From Azospirillum sp. B510 (lineage in GTDB: Bacteria; Pseudomonadota; Alphaproteobacteria; Azospirillales; Azospirillaceae), in the NCBI RefSeq assembly GCF_000010725.1, contig NC_013858.1, positions 186,001 through 250,000 of the forward strand: a DNA stretch of 64,000 bases, written 5' to 3'. How positions within the stretch are numbered: position 1 is the stretch's first letter; each line of letters starts with the position of its first letter. Below are positions 1-8,435 of this stretch, one piece after another. A program made the translations under genes and the position numbers. The notes beneath the pieces are model-generated. The model made no database searches, was not told where the DNA came from, and worked only from the letters and a program-made list of their open reading frames with translations.

Positions 1-45
1 TCCCCTTCCCCTGGGCGGGAGGAAGGTTGGGCCGGGGCTGAAACC

Positions 46-876
46 CTACGCCTTGGCCCGGTCTTCGCCGCGGCCCAGCCCTGCGCCGTTCCGGTGGTGG
101 TGCGTGCCGGAGAAGGCGCGTTCCAGGCGGCGGGGCGCGCGGATCAGGTGGAGATACAACTCGTCGAACTGGCCGACGGAGGCGAGTTGGCGGACATCGT
201 TGACGGTGATGCGCTGGCCGTTCAGTTCGATCAGGCCGCTGTCACGCAGCCGCCGCAGGGTGCGGTTGATGTGGACGATGCTCAGCCCCAGCGCGTCGGC
301 CAGGATTTCCTGCGTCACCGGCAGGACGAAATGCCCGTCGGTCACCATGTTGACGATGCTGAGGCGGCGCAGAAGCTCGACGATCAGATGGGCGGTGCGT
401 TCCAGCGCGGTGCGGCGTCCGAGGCTGAGCAGGCGCTCGGCGACGATGGCCTCCTCGCGTGCGCCCGACCAGGCCAGCGCCGCGGCAAGGCGCGGAAAGG
501 ACCGGAACAATTCGCCGATCCGTTCCGGCGGGAAGCTCGCCACCTCCACCGGGGTCAGGGTGGTGACGCTGTGGTCGGCCGATTCGAACAGGGTGCAGGA
601 CATGCCGATGATGTCGCCGGGCAGGACGAAGTTCACGACCTGACGGCGACCGTCGGGCAAGGCCTTGTGTCGGATCGCCCAGCCGTCCCGCATGATCCGC
701 ACGTCGCGATACCGTTCCCCTTGCTGGAGAAGATCGGTGCGGGGGGCTTCGCGGGAGGTTGTGCTCTCCAAATCCGCAAGGTAGGCCTTTTCCTCCTCCG
801 AAAGGATGAGATAGCTGCTTAATTTGAGCCACAGTGGAGTTGGGTCAAGCACGCGGCTCGCCAGGGCGCGAGTCAT
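46..876 (-). CDS. Crp/Fnr family transcriptional regulator
   Basis: 276-aa regulator. An N-terminal cyclic-nucleotide-binding-like beta barrel (about residues 35-145, with a GDIIGMS stretch) is followed by a dimerisation helix and a winged helix-turn-helix (about 165-240, LPVTQEILADALGLS then HINRTLRRLRDSGLI). Only one cysteine is visible, so the 4Fe-4S oxygen sensing of true FNR is unlikely. The ligand is unknown. I chose the ATG at 876 because the protein then begins shortly before the family-like start (LWLKLSSY). A TTG-started frame extends to 978 but adds an unsupported stretch. The C-terminal tail is Gly/Arg/His-rich. It is divergent from the small gene at 1128. Family confidence is high, specific role unknown. 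Confidence 0.88.
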   Translation of the reverse strand: MTRALASRVLDPTPLWLKLSSYLILSEEEKAYLADLESTTSREAPRTDLLQQGERYRDVRIMRDGWAIRHKALPDGRRQVVNFVLPGDIIGMSCTLFESADHSVTTLTPVEVASFPPERIGELFRSFPRLAAALAWSGAREEAIVAERLLSLGRRTALERTAHLIVELLRRLSIVNMVTDGHFVLPVTQEILADALGLSIVHINRTLRRLRDSGLIELNGQRITVNDVRQLASVGQFDELYLHLIRAPRRLERAFSGTHHHRNGAGLGRGEDRAKA

Positions 877-1127
877 GATCGTCTCTTTGCCTTCTTCATC
901 AAAATATTGGCGATCCGATAAACGGGCGCGCAGATACACGAGTTCCGCGTGATCTCGAACGTTCAGGGGTTTCGGCAAAGAGGGCTACAACATAAGTTAA
1001 TCGGCGAAATATTTTTCTCGAACGGGCTGTGACGCGCAGCCGGCCCGGATGTTGTTCCCTATGCAATTGGGTGTACTGGCGGGACTGGAAAGGGCCGGGC
1101 CGGAAAACCGATCAGACGGGGGGTGGG

Positions 1128-1373
1128 ATGATGGCGCAGGATGGGGCGGCGGGTCTGGCCGCTCTCTCGATTTGTGAATCGCTGGTGATCGCCATGGTGG
1201 AGAAAGGGCTGTTCACGGCGGAGGAGGCGCGTGGCGTGCTGGAGGATGCCGCCGCCGCCCATCGGCGGCAGGAATCCCCCGAACCTACGGCGCTGCGGCA
1301 GGAAATGGCGGCGCGCGTCATCGAACGGCTGGTTCTGCAGGTCGACGCCGCCGGTCAGAGCCAGCGCGGGTGA
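1128..1373 (+). CDS. small helical protein of unknown function
   Basis: 81-aa acidic, alanine-rich, probably all-helical protein. I do not recognise the family. Two adjacent ATGs (1128 and 1131) follow a G-rich run that could serve as ribosome binding site, and the second has the better spacing. A frame open to 1029 adds an implausible Cys/Trp-rich leader. The stretch LSICESLVIAMVEKGLFTAE resembles the helical start of many small alphaproteobacterial proteins of unknown role. Its codon use fits its neighbours, so I think it is a real gene. Confidence 0.55.
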   Translation: MMAQDGAAGLAALSICESLVIAMVEKGLFTAEEARGVLEDAAAAHRRQESPEPTALRQEMAARVIERLVLQVDAAGQSQRG

Positions 1374-1380
1374 CGCATCG

Positions 1381-1416
1381 CGGCTGACGGGGCGGCTGAC
1401 AGGGCGGCTGCCGGGG
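1381..1416. repeat. 12-bp tandem repeat, three copies
   Basis: Three near-identical 12-bp units (CGGCTGACGGGG, CGGCTGACAGGG, CGGCTGCCGGGG) lie in the short gap between the small gene ending at 1373 and the kinase gene ending at 1432. It is probably slippage-generated sequence between convergent genes. No terminator signature is clear here. Confidence 0.6.
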
Positions 1417-1431
1417 GCCGGGCCGGCGCGC

Positions 1432-3762
1432 TCAGCCGCGCAGGCGGGTCGGGCTGCGCCGGGCGCCGCCGGTTGGAGCTTGGCCGGTCCGCTCCAGAAG
1501 GGCGTCGCTCAACAGTTGCGCGACTTCCTTGGCGGCGATGGGCTTGTGCAGGATGCGATAGCCGCTGGCCTCGGCATCGGCGATGCGTTCCGGTGCGGTG
1601 TCACCGGTCAGCACCACGCAGGCCGGAGCCGGGAGGCCACGGTCCGCCAGCGCGGTCTCGACCGCCCGCAGCGCCTCCAGCCCGGTGGCGCCGGCCTCCA
1701 GCCGATAGTCGGCGATCACCAGATCGGGCGCCTGCCCCTGGTCGCGCAGCAGGCGGAGCGCATGGCCGGCGCTGTCGGCGGCGGTCGCCCGCCAGCCGAA
1801 ATCCTCGATCAGCAGGGTCAGCCCCTCGCGGACCAGCGGATCGTCATCGATCACCAGGGCGATGCCGCGTCCGGGCTCCGGCGCCAGCGCCACCGGTTCC
1901 ACCGCCGATGGCGTGGCGACGGCCGGCGAGACCGGGGTCGGGATCTCCAGCGTGAAGCAGGATCCCTTGTTCGGCCAGGAGGCGACCTGGACGCGGTAGC
2001 CCAGCAGCCGCGCCAGCCTGTCGACGATGGCCAGCCCCAGTCCGAGCCCCTTGCCGCGGTCGCGGGTCGGGTTGGAGACCTGATAGAACTCGTGGAAGAT
2101 GCGTTCCAGATGTTCGGGCGGGATGCCGATGCCGGTGTCGTGGACCTGGATGCGCAGCAACCCGCGGCCATGGCGGCAGCCGAGCAGGATGCGGCCATGG
2201 TCGGTGTAGCGGAGCGCGTTCTCCACCAGATTGCGGATGATCCGCTCCAGCAGGGCCGGGTCGGCGGTGAGCGTCGCGCCGGTGGGCACGCTGCGGAAGG
2301 CGACGCCCTTCTCCGCCGCGCGCAGGCGGTATTCCTCCTCCAGCCGTGCGAAGATGGTGCCCAGCGACACCGCCTGCACGGTGGGGGACACCGTCCCGGC
2401 ATCCAGCTTGGAGATGTCGAGGATGGCGTCGAGCAGCCGGCACAGCGCGTCCATCGATGCCTCGATGCTGCCGACCAGTGACGCGGCGGGATGGTCGCCC
2501 AGCCGGATCGCCAGCGCCGAGGTCAGCAGGACCAGCGATTGCACCGGCTGGCGCAGGTCGTGGCTGGCCGCCGCCAGGAAATGGGTCTTGGAGGCGTTGG
2601 CGCGCTCTGCCACCATCAGCGCCATCACCGCCTCCTGGCGCGACCGCTCCGCCTCGTTGCGGGCGCTCTCGGCTTCGGCGCGGGCCTGCTCGGCCCGTTC
2701 GGCGAGCGTGCGCTGGATGGTGATCTCCTCCGCCGCGCGCATCTCCCGGTCCCGCTGAATGCCGGCGATATGGTCCAGCATGGCGTTGAAGCCGCGCGCC
2801 AGGGCCGAGACCTCGTCATTGCCGCGCACCCGGGCGCGCTGCCCGGTGAAGCCGTCGGTGGCGATGGCGCCGGCCAGCCGCTCCAGCTCGCGCAGCGAGC
2901 GGGTCATGTGGGTGCCGACGGCGCGGCTGCCGATATAGATTGCCAGCAGGGCGGCCAGCGCCACCAGCCCATAGGCGGGCAGCATCCAGGGCAGCAGCGC
3001 CGTGGTCGGCATCTCCGGCGCTTCCAGCCGCAGCGTCAGCCCGAGGGCCGCCAGCCGTTCCGGCACGGTCAGCGGTACCGTCACCGCCATCATTCCCGGC
3101 TCCGGCGGCGGCGGCGGCTCCCGGCCATGGAGAAGCTCCGCCTCCGGATGCAGGACCAGGGCGTCCAGCGGCACCTTGTAGAGCAGCGCCCCCTCCGGCG
3201 AGGCGGTGCGGGAATAGATCAGCATCTCCGCCGCCAGCAGGAACTGCGCGTCGCCCTGCCGCACCACGCTCGCGGCGGGCTTGCCGGTGGCGATGGCGGC
3301 GCGCAGCCAGGCCATGTCGGACGGCGCGATGGCCAGCGGGGTGGCATGGCGCCCGTTGTCGGCGATCGGCGCCCCTTCGAAGTCGGTGAAGACCAACGCC
3401 ACCGGCACGCTGGCGATGTGGTTGAAGCTGCCCAGGAAGGGGACCAGATAGGTCTCCTTGCCCGCCGAATCGACCAGCGCGGTCGCCAGCATGCTGTTGT
3501 CCGCCAGCTCGCGCACCGTCGTCACCAGCGTGTTCAGCAGCCCTTCGGTCTGGCGGGCGGCGAGTTTGGCGTTGGCCTCGACATTGGCATGGTGCTGGCG
3601 GACCAGATGGCGGTTCGACACCCGATAGAGGCTGGCGCCGATCAGGATGGCGACCAGCACGCCCAGCATCAGCGACACCAGCGCGAAGCGACGGGCCAGC
3701 CGGCCGGAGGTCGGCATCCGCTGGGCGTTGCGGGGGGTGGGACCGGTCATCCGCGGCCTCAC
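1432..3762 (-). CDS. hybrid sensor histidine kinase (HAMP-HisKA-HATPase-REC)
   Basis: 776-aa membrane kinase. One TM helix lies near residues 25-45 and a second near 255-277, enclosing an extracytoplasmic sensor region of about 210 residues. Then come HAMP (about 280-330), a coiled coil rich in Ala/Glu/Arg, HisKA with phospho-accepting His in FLAAASHDLRQPVQ, HATPase_c with GLGLGLAIVDRL, and a C-terminal receiver with the Asp of PDLVIADYRL. The GTG start overlaps the TGA of the upstream binding-protein gene (GTGA), so the two are translationally coupled. The kinase probably reads the ligand state of that periplasmic protein. All catalytic boxes look intact. Confidence 0.92.
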   Translation of the reverse strand: MRPRMTGPTPRNAQRMPTSGRLARRFALVSLMLGVLVAILIGASLYRVSNRHLVRQHHANVEANAKLAARQTEGLLNTLVTTVRELADNSMLATALVDSAGKETYLVPFLGSFNHIASVPVALVFTDFEGAPIADNGRHATPLAIAPSDMAWLRAAIATGKPAASVVRQGDAQFLLAAEMLIYSRTASPEGALLYKVPLDALVLHPEAELLHGREPPPPPEPGMMAVTVPLTVPERLAALGLTLRLEAPEMPTTALLPWMLPAYGLVALAALLAIYIGSRAVGTHMTRSLRELERLAGAIATDGFTGQRARVRGNDEVSALARGFNAMLDHIAGIQRDREMRAAEEITIQRTLAERAEQARAEAESARNEAERSRQEAVMALMVAERANASKTHFLAAASHDLRQPVQSLVLLTSALAIRLGDHPAASLVGSIEASMDALCRLLDAILDISKLDAGTVSPTVQAVSLGTIFARLEEEYRLRAAEKGVAFRSVPTGATLTADPALLERIIRNLVENALRYTDHGRILLGCRHGRGLLRIQVHDTGIGIPPEHLERIFHEFYQVSNPTRDRGKGLGLGLAIVDRLARLLGYRVQVASWPNKGSCFTLEIPTPVSPAVATPSAVEPVALAPEPGRGIALVIDDDPLVREGLTLLIEDFGWRATAADSAGHALRLLRDQGQAPDLVIADYRLEAGATGLEALRAVETALADRGLPAPACVVLTGDTAPERIADAEASGYRILHKPIAAKEVAQLLSDALLERTGQAPTGGARRSPTRLRG

Positions 3763-4961
3763 TCCACCGGGACCAGCACGCCGTCGGCGCGGAAACGGGC
3801 CATCAGCAGGTCGTCGGGACCGAGCGCCTCGTGCCGGTCGGGGGTGAAGGGGCGGTCGAAGTCGCGGGTCACCCCGCGATAGGGGCCGACCTGCTCCAGC
3901 GCATCGCGCACGGCGGCGCGGTCGGTGGTGCCGGCGCGGTCGATCGCGAGCGCCAGGATGCGGGTCAGATCATAGGCATGCAGGAAACCCACCGGCGACA
4001 CGATGTCCTCCGGCCGGTGGATGCCGAACAGGGGGCCGGCGGTCCTCAGCACCGGGTCCAGCCGGTCGGGCGGGATGCGGAAGGGGCTGACCGTCTGGAT
4101 CACGCTGAAATCGACCTCTTGCAGGGCCGGCCCGGCCTGTCCGGCGAAATCGCCGCCGGTGACGCCCCAATGGCTGAGGATCGGCAGCCGGCGCGCCGGC
4201 GGCAGGGCGGCCACCTCGCGCACCAGCACGGCGGCCTCGTCGTCGTTGGCGACCAGCAGGATCGCCTGGGCGCCGGCATCGGCCAGCAGCTGGTACTTGT
4301 CGATCAGCGAACGGTCGCGCCAGTTGTACCAGGCGGTGCCGACCAGCACCGGCTCCTTGCGGCCGGCGAGAAAACGGTTGGCGGCCTCCAGGTTGGAGCG
4401 CCCCCAGGCGGTGTTGGTCAGCAACAGCCCGACACGGGTCTGGCCGCGGTCGGCGGCCCGTTTCAGCAGGAAGGGCATCGCCAGCCCGTCGCGCAGCGAC
4501 AGGCGGAAGACATAGTTGGGCTCCATGCGGTTGTCGACGATGGCGTCGGCCGACGACCAGGGCGCCAGGAACGGCATGCGGCTCTGCCGCAGGAGGGGCA
4601 GCTCCTCCATCACCACCGGGCTGAACCGGCCACCGAACACGGCGACCAGATCGGGGATGGTCGCCAGTTCACGGATGTTCTTGATGCCGCGGGCGGAGAT
4701 CGACCGGTGTTCGCGGGTGATCAGCGTCAGCGGCCGCCCGCCCAGGACGCCGCCCTGGCGGTTGATGTCGTCGATGGCGGTCAGGATGCCCCGCTCGATC
4801 GATTCGGCGGAGGTGCTGTTGGCCAGCCCGAATTCGCCGTCCAGCGCCAGCATCACCGGCGCCGCCGGTCCGGCGGCCATCGCCCGCGCGGCCACGAGCG
4901 GGAGCGCGACGGCGAGCGGGAGAAGGATGGAGCGGAGAAGGCGGAGGGCTACGGCAAACAT
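3759..4961 (-). CDS. periplasmic type-I ligand-binding protein (branched-chain amino-acid binding-like)
   Basis: 400-aa exported protein with a clear signal peptide (hydrophobic core about 10-30, ending near ARAMAAG). The mature part has the Leu/Ile/Val-binding (Peripla_BP_6) fold. Typical stretches are LALDGEFGLANSTSAESIE, AIDDINRQGGVLGGRPL and AVFGGRFSPVV. No ABC permease or ATPase gene is beside it. Instead the downstream gene, overlapping by 4 bases, is a hybrid sensor kinase. I infer a sensory role, presenting an amino acid or related ligand to the kinase, rather than uptake. The ATG at 4961 gives the full signal peptide. Confidence 0.88.
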   Translation of the reverse strand: MFAVALRLLRSILLPLAVALPLVAARAMAAGPAAPVMLALDGEFGLANSTSAESIERGILTAIDDINRQGGVLGGRPLTLITREHRSISARGIKNIRELATIPDLVAVFGGRFSPVVMEELPLLRQSRMPFLAPWSSADAIVDNRMEPNYVFRLSLRDGLAMPFLLKRAADRGQTRVGLLLTNTAWGRSNLEAANRFLAGRKEPVLVGTAWYNWRDRSLIDKYQLLADAGAQAILLVANDDEAAVLVREVAALPPARRLPILSHWGVTGGDFAGQAGPALQEVDFSVIQTVSPFRIPPDRLDPVLRTAGPLFGIHRPEDIVSPVGFLHAYDLTRILALAIDRAGTTDRAAVRDALEQVGPYRGVTRDFDRPFTPDRHEALGPDDLLMARFRADGVLVPVE

Positions 4962-5136
4962 TGTCCGTCGTTCGATTGAAGCGGCGGACGGAAGGCGGTC
5001 TTCCGCGCGCGGAACGCGGCACTATGGGTGGGGGGAACCGGCGCGGTCAATCTGCCGTTTGGCCAAGCGGTTGGCCGGGCCGCCCAGCCTTTCCGCACCA
5101 CCCCGGGATGAATCGGGGAAAGGCGGGGCGCCGGCT

Positions 5137-5388
5137 TCATGCCTCCTGCACCGTTTCGATCTCCGGCAGATCCGACAGGCGGCGGGCCAGCCGTTCGGTG
5201 CAGCGGACTTCGAGGATGCCGAAGCCGGCGTTGGGGGCGATGGCGTGCAGGTCGCCGGCCATGCCGTTCTCGCTGGCCAGCCGTCGCACCCGTTCGACCA
5301 TGGCGTCCCGTTCCGGCCGTCCGGGACGCAGGCCGGGCAGCGGGCGGGTGAAATGCAGCTTGTAGCGCTTGAAGATCGAAGGGGCCAT
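5137..5388 (-). CDS. small conserved protein of unknown function
   Basis: 83-aa protein starting at an ATG (5388). I do not recognise the family. The C-terminal half (GFGILEVRCTERLARRLSDL) alternates strand-like and helix-like segments and could be a small ferredoxin-like alpha/beta fold. No signal peptide or metal motif is seen. It lies alone on the minus strand, with weak ribosome-binding sequence. Codon use matches neighbours, so it is probably a real gene. Confidence 0.6.
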   Translation of the reverse strand: MAPSIFKRYKLHFTRPLPGLRPGRPERDAMVERVRRLASENGMAGDLHAIAPNAGFGILEVRCTERLARRLSDLPEIETVQEA

Positions 5389-5507
5389 CGGGTCACGGGT
5401 GCGAGGTGGGGGCGGTCCCTTGGGCCTGGGGTCCGTGGGCGCCGTCCCCCGGATTTCGCACAGGCCGGCGCCGCGATGCCAGCCCGAAAACGGCTTGTCC
5501 GGCCGGC

Positions 5508-5699
5508 TTATTTCTTCGGCTCGACATTCTCGGCACCGGCGCGGGTGCCGCCGAAGCGGTCGGCGCCTTTGGCGTCGGGCGCGTCCGGCGCCTTGTGGTT
5601 GCCGGTGTTCTGCTCGCCCCCGGTGTGGCGGACGGTCTGTTCGGTATGGGGCTGCCTGGTCCGGGGGGTGTTCTGCCGGCTGCTCCGCTGGTCGGTCAT
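5508..5699 (-). CDS. small hydrophilic, probably disordered protein
   Basis: 63-aa protein, very rich in Asn, Gln, Thr, Pro, Gly and charged residues (for example TGGEQNTGNHKAPDAP). No hydrophobic core is visible, so it is probably intrinsically disordered, like small stress-associated proteins of Azospirillum-type genomes. The ATG at 5699 is preceded by GAGAGAG. A frame open upstream to 5810 lacks such a site. Function unknown. Confidence 0.55.
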   Translation of the reverse strand: MTDQRSSRQNTPRTRQPHTEQTVRHTGGEQNTGNHKAPDAPDAKGADRFGGTRAGAENVEPKK

Positions 5700-5770
5700 C
5701 GGAGGACTCTCTCTTATATTAAAAGGTGTCCCCGGATAACCGTATCCGGCCGCTTTGGTTTCAGGAGCCC

Positions 5771-6118
5771 TCACCGTTGCCGGGCGATGGCCTGCGCCAC
5801 GGAGAACCACCGCTGCTCTTCGTCCGCTCCCTCCTCCCCGTCGCGCAGCGCGCGCAAGGGCGGCCAGACGCCGAGCCGGCTGGAGCGGCGGAGCGAGAGG
5901 AAGCGGTCGAGCTCCTCGGCGGTCGGCAGCCGGTCGCCCTTGCGCTGGTTGCAGCGGCGGTGCGCCAGCACGATGTTGGCCGGATCGTCGATCCCGCCAT
6001 AGGCCTGGGGGATCAGATGATCGAAGGTCGCCGTCTCGCCGACCGGCTTGTCGCAGAAGAAACAGCGCCCGCCCTGCTGGACATCCATCAGCCTGGCATC
6101 GTCCGGCGTCACGGGCAT
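5771..6118 (-). CDS. HNH endonuclease family protein
   Basis: 115-aa HNH protein. A CxxC pair (RCFFCDKP) is followed by the core FDHLIPQAYGG, then NIVLAHRRCNQRKGDR, giving the His/Asn/His pattern and a third zinc-site Cys. This is the standalone HNH fold that cuts or nicks DNA. The C-terminal helix is unassigned. The ATG at 6118 precedes PVTPDDARL; an upstream extension to 6187 runs toward the rimO stop and looks non-coding. It lies 22 bases downstream of rimO on the same strand and may be co-transcribed. Physiological target unknown. Confidence 0.85.
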   Translation of the reverse strand: MPVTPDDARLMDVQQGGRCFFCDKPVGETATFDHLIPQAYGGIDDPANIVLAHRRCNQRKGDRLPTAEELDRFLSLRRSSRLGVWPPLRALRDGEEGADEEQRWFSVAQAIARQR

Positions 6119-6140
6119 GGCGCTCTCCGGCAAGTCGGGG

Positions 6141-7511
6141 TTAGAGGTCGCGTTCGACGCTGCCCCACAGGTCGTACTCGTCGGCATGCTCGATGGTGAC
6201 GTCGACCATGTCGCCGGGCTTCAGGCCGGTCTCGCCGTTCAGGAAGACGTTGCCGTCGATCTCCGGCGCGTCGGCGTAGGAGCGGCCGATGGCGCCCTCC
6301 TCGTCCACCTCGTCGATCAGAACGCCCAGCGTATAGCCGACCTTCTGCTGGAGCCGCTCGGCGCTGATCGCCTTCTGCGTCTCCATGAAGCGCTCCCAGC
6401 GCTCCTGCTTGACCTCTTCCGGCACGGCGCCGGGCAGGTCATTGGCGGTCGCCCCTTCGACCGGCTCATATTTGAAGCAGCCGACGCGGTCGAGCTGGGC
6501 CTCCTTCAGCCAGTCCAGCATGAACTGGAAATCCTCCTCCGTCTCGCCGGGGAAGCCGGTGATGAAGGTGGAGCGCAGCACCAGATGCGGGCACTCGTCG
6601 CGCCATTTGCGGATGCGGTCCAGCTGCTTTTCCTGGGCGGCCGGGCGGCGCATCGCCTTCAGCACGGTGGGCGAGGCATGCTGGAACGGGATGTCGAGAT
6701 AGGGGAGGATCTTCCCCTCCGCCATCAGCGGGATGACCTCGTCGACATGCGGGTAGGGGTAGACGTAATGCAGGCGGACCCACAGGTCGAAGTTCGCCAG
6801 CTCGTTGCACAGGTCGAAGAAGCGGGTGCGGACCTCGCGGTCGTACCATTTCTCCGTCTTGTACTTGACGTCGACGCCATAGGCGCTGGTGTCCTGGGAG
6901 ATGACCAGCAGTTCCTTGACCCCGGCGACCGCCAGCTTCTCCGCCTCGCGCAGCACCGAATGGATCGGCCGGCTGACCAGATCGCCGCGCAGGGACGGGA
7001 TGATGCAGAAGCTGCACCGGTTGTTGCAGCCCTCGGAAATCTTCAGATAGGCATAGTGGCGCGGGGTCAGCCGCAGCCCTTCCGGCGGCACCAGATCGGT
7101 GAAGGGGTTGTGCGTCGGCGGTACGGCGTCATGCACCGCGCTGACCACCTGTTCATACTGGTGCGGGCCGGTGACGGCCAGCACGTCGGGGTGGATCTGC
7201 CGGATCAGGTCCGATTCCACGCCCATGCAGCCGGTGACGATGACCCGCCCGTTCTCCTTGATCGCCTCGCCGATGGCGTCCAGGGATTCCTTCTTGGCGC
7301 TGTCGAGGAAGCCGCAGGTGTTGACCAGCACGACGTCGGCGCCGTCATAGCTGGGGGAGATCTCGTACCCCTCGGCGCGCAGGCGCGTCAGGATGCGCTC
7401 GGAATCGACGAGCGCCTTGGGGCAGCCGAGGCTGACGATGCCGACCTTCGGGGCGCCCATGGTCTGGGCGGCGGCCGGCGATGCGGACTTCGGAACGGGA
7501 GAGCTGATCAT
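6141..7511 (-). CDS. rimO: ribosomal protein uS12 methylthiotransferase RimO
   Basis: 456-aa radical-SAM enzyme that methylthiolates the conserved Asp of ribosomal protein S12. Order: N-terminal UPF0004 domain (KVGIVSLGCPKALVDSERIL, VVLVNTCGFLDSAKKESLD) with three cysteines for the auxiliary cluster, the radical-SAM domain with CNNRCSFCIIPS (CxxxCxxC), and a C-terminal TRAM domain ending in EHADEYDLWGSVERDL. Length is normal for RimO. Wording of the N-terminus (LGCPKxxVDSE) separates it from MiaB. I took the ATG at 7511; longer open sequence to 7649 is untypical. Confidence 0.96.
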   Translation of the reverse strand: MISSPVPKSASPAAAQTMGAPKVGIVSLGCPKALVDSERILTRLRAEGYEISPSYDGADVVLVNTCGFLDSAKKESLDAIGEAIKENGRVIVTGCMGVESDLIRQIHPDVLAVTGPHQYEQVVSAVHDAVPPTHNPFTDLVPPEGLRLTPRHYAYLKISEGCNNRCSFCIIPSLRGDLVSRPIHSVLREAEKLAVAGVKELLVISQDTSAYGVDVKYKTEKWYDREVRTRFFDLCNELANFDLWVRLHYVYPYPHVDEVIPLMAEGKILPYLDIPFQHASPTVLKAMRRPAAQEKQLDRIRKWRDECPHLVLRSTFITGFPGETEEDFQFMLDWLKEAQLDRVGCFKYEPVEGATANDLPGAVPEEVKQERWERFMETQKAISAERLQQKVGYTLGVLIDEVDEEGAIGRSYADAPEIDGNVFLNGETGLKPGDMVDVTIEHADEYDLWGSVERDL

Positions 7512-7820
7512 CGCGCGCGTATACCGCCGAATCGAGGACCGCGCCAGAGAAACATCGCGGTGGCGGCGGTCGGCATGGCCGATATGCCGTGTCCGCCTGG
7601 AGCCGCAGGCTATCAGTCTGTCTCGGATCCTCAGCGGAATCCAGAGCATTGCTACAATTTACGACGAAAGGAGGACGTGTTGGAGGTTCCGTTTTTTGTT
7701 CGATGACGCTACCATATGGTTCGATCATAAGATCGACGTGGTTGCGGCCGCAGACGCGATGGTCGCCCGCCTTTACCGACGCACCCATCGTATAGCCACT
7801 ATGCTTCATAGAGTGGAAAA
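7512..7820. other. divergent intergenic region rimO / marR-like
   Basis: 309 bases without a convincing gene, holding the promoters of rimO (left) and of the MarR-like regulator (right). The right half is less GC-rich than its surroundings. Short open frames here overlap one another and lack family resemblance. The only structured element I see is the imperfect palindrome just before 7821. Confidence 0.6.
7795..7815 (+). promoter_or_regulatory. imperfect palindrome, candidate MarR operator
   Basis: CTATG-CTT-CATAG (7799-7811), flanked by CCA and GAGTGG, lies 9 bases before the start codon of the MarR-like gene and overlaps its likely ribosome-binding region. MarR proteins usually bind such short inverted repeats in their own promoter, so autoregulation is plausible. 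This is inferred from position and symmetry only. Confidence 0.3.
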
Positions 7821-8393
7821 ATGGACTTTACAAAAGTGCGCGGCGCTGGTGCGGGCCGGGTGATGGTGCGGAACAACGGGCCGCTGGACCACGGATCTCT
7901 CGACGGGGCATCGCTGGATCGGCTGTCCATTGGAGCCGCCGCGGGCTTGGCCGATGCCGACCGCATGGGGGGCGCGTCACCCCAGGCCATCGCCGACGTC
8001 ATGTTGCAGATCGCCCATATCGCCGACAGCCTTGGCTATACCCACGGCCTGAAGCCGTCGCAGTGGACAGCGCTGCGTTATTTCGCCGGCGCCAACAACA
8101 GCCAGCGCACGGTGTCGGCGTTCGCCGATTTCCATGCCACCACCCGTGGGGCCGCCTCGCAGATGGTGGAGGTTCTGGTGGGCAAGGGGCTTCTGGTCCG
8201 CGTGCCGGTTCCCGAGGACCGCCGTGTCACCCACCTGCATCCGACGCCGAAGGCGCTGGAACTGCTGCGCCATGATCCGTTGCAGGACTTCGCCGCCGTC
8301 ATCGGCGGCCTGCCGGACGACGCCCAGTACAGGCTGGCCGAGACGTTGACCAGCCTGTTGCGCGGCCTGCTGGAAAAGCGGCAATCGACCTGA
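7821..8393 (+). CDS. MarR family winged-helix transcriptional regulator
   Basis: 190-aa regulator. After a poorly structured N-terminus of about 50 residues comes a MarR-type winged helix: LKPSQWTALRYFAGANNSQ, a recognition helix around TTRGAASQMVEVLVGKGLL, and the wing VPVPEDRRVTHLHPTPKALE with the family's D-R-R motif. The rest forms the dimerisation helices. MarR proteins bind DNA as dimers and are released by small ligands. The ligand is not predictable here. It stands alone, so autoregulation through the palindrome just upstream is likely. Confidence 0.88.
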   Translation: MDFTKVRGAGAGRVMVRNNGPLDHGSLDGASLDRLSIGAAAGLADADRMGGASPQAIADVMLQIAHIADSLGYTHGLKPSQWTALRYFAGANNSQRTVSAFADFHATTRGAASQMVEVLVGKGLLVRVPVPEDRRVTHLHPTPKALELLRHDPLQDFAAVIGGLPDDAQYRLAETLTSLLRGLLEKRQST

Positions 8394-8435
8394 TCCACCC
8401 GCCCTGACCCGCCGCCCCGATCCGCCCTTTGATCA

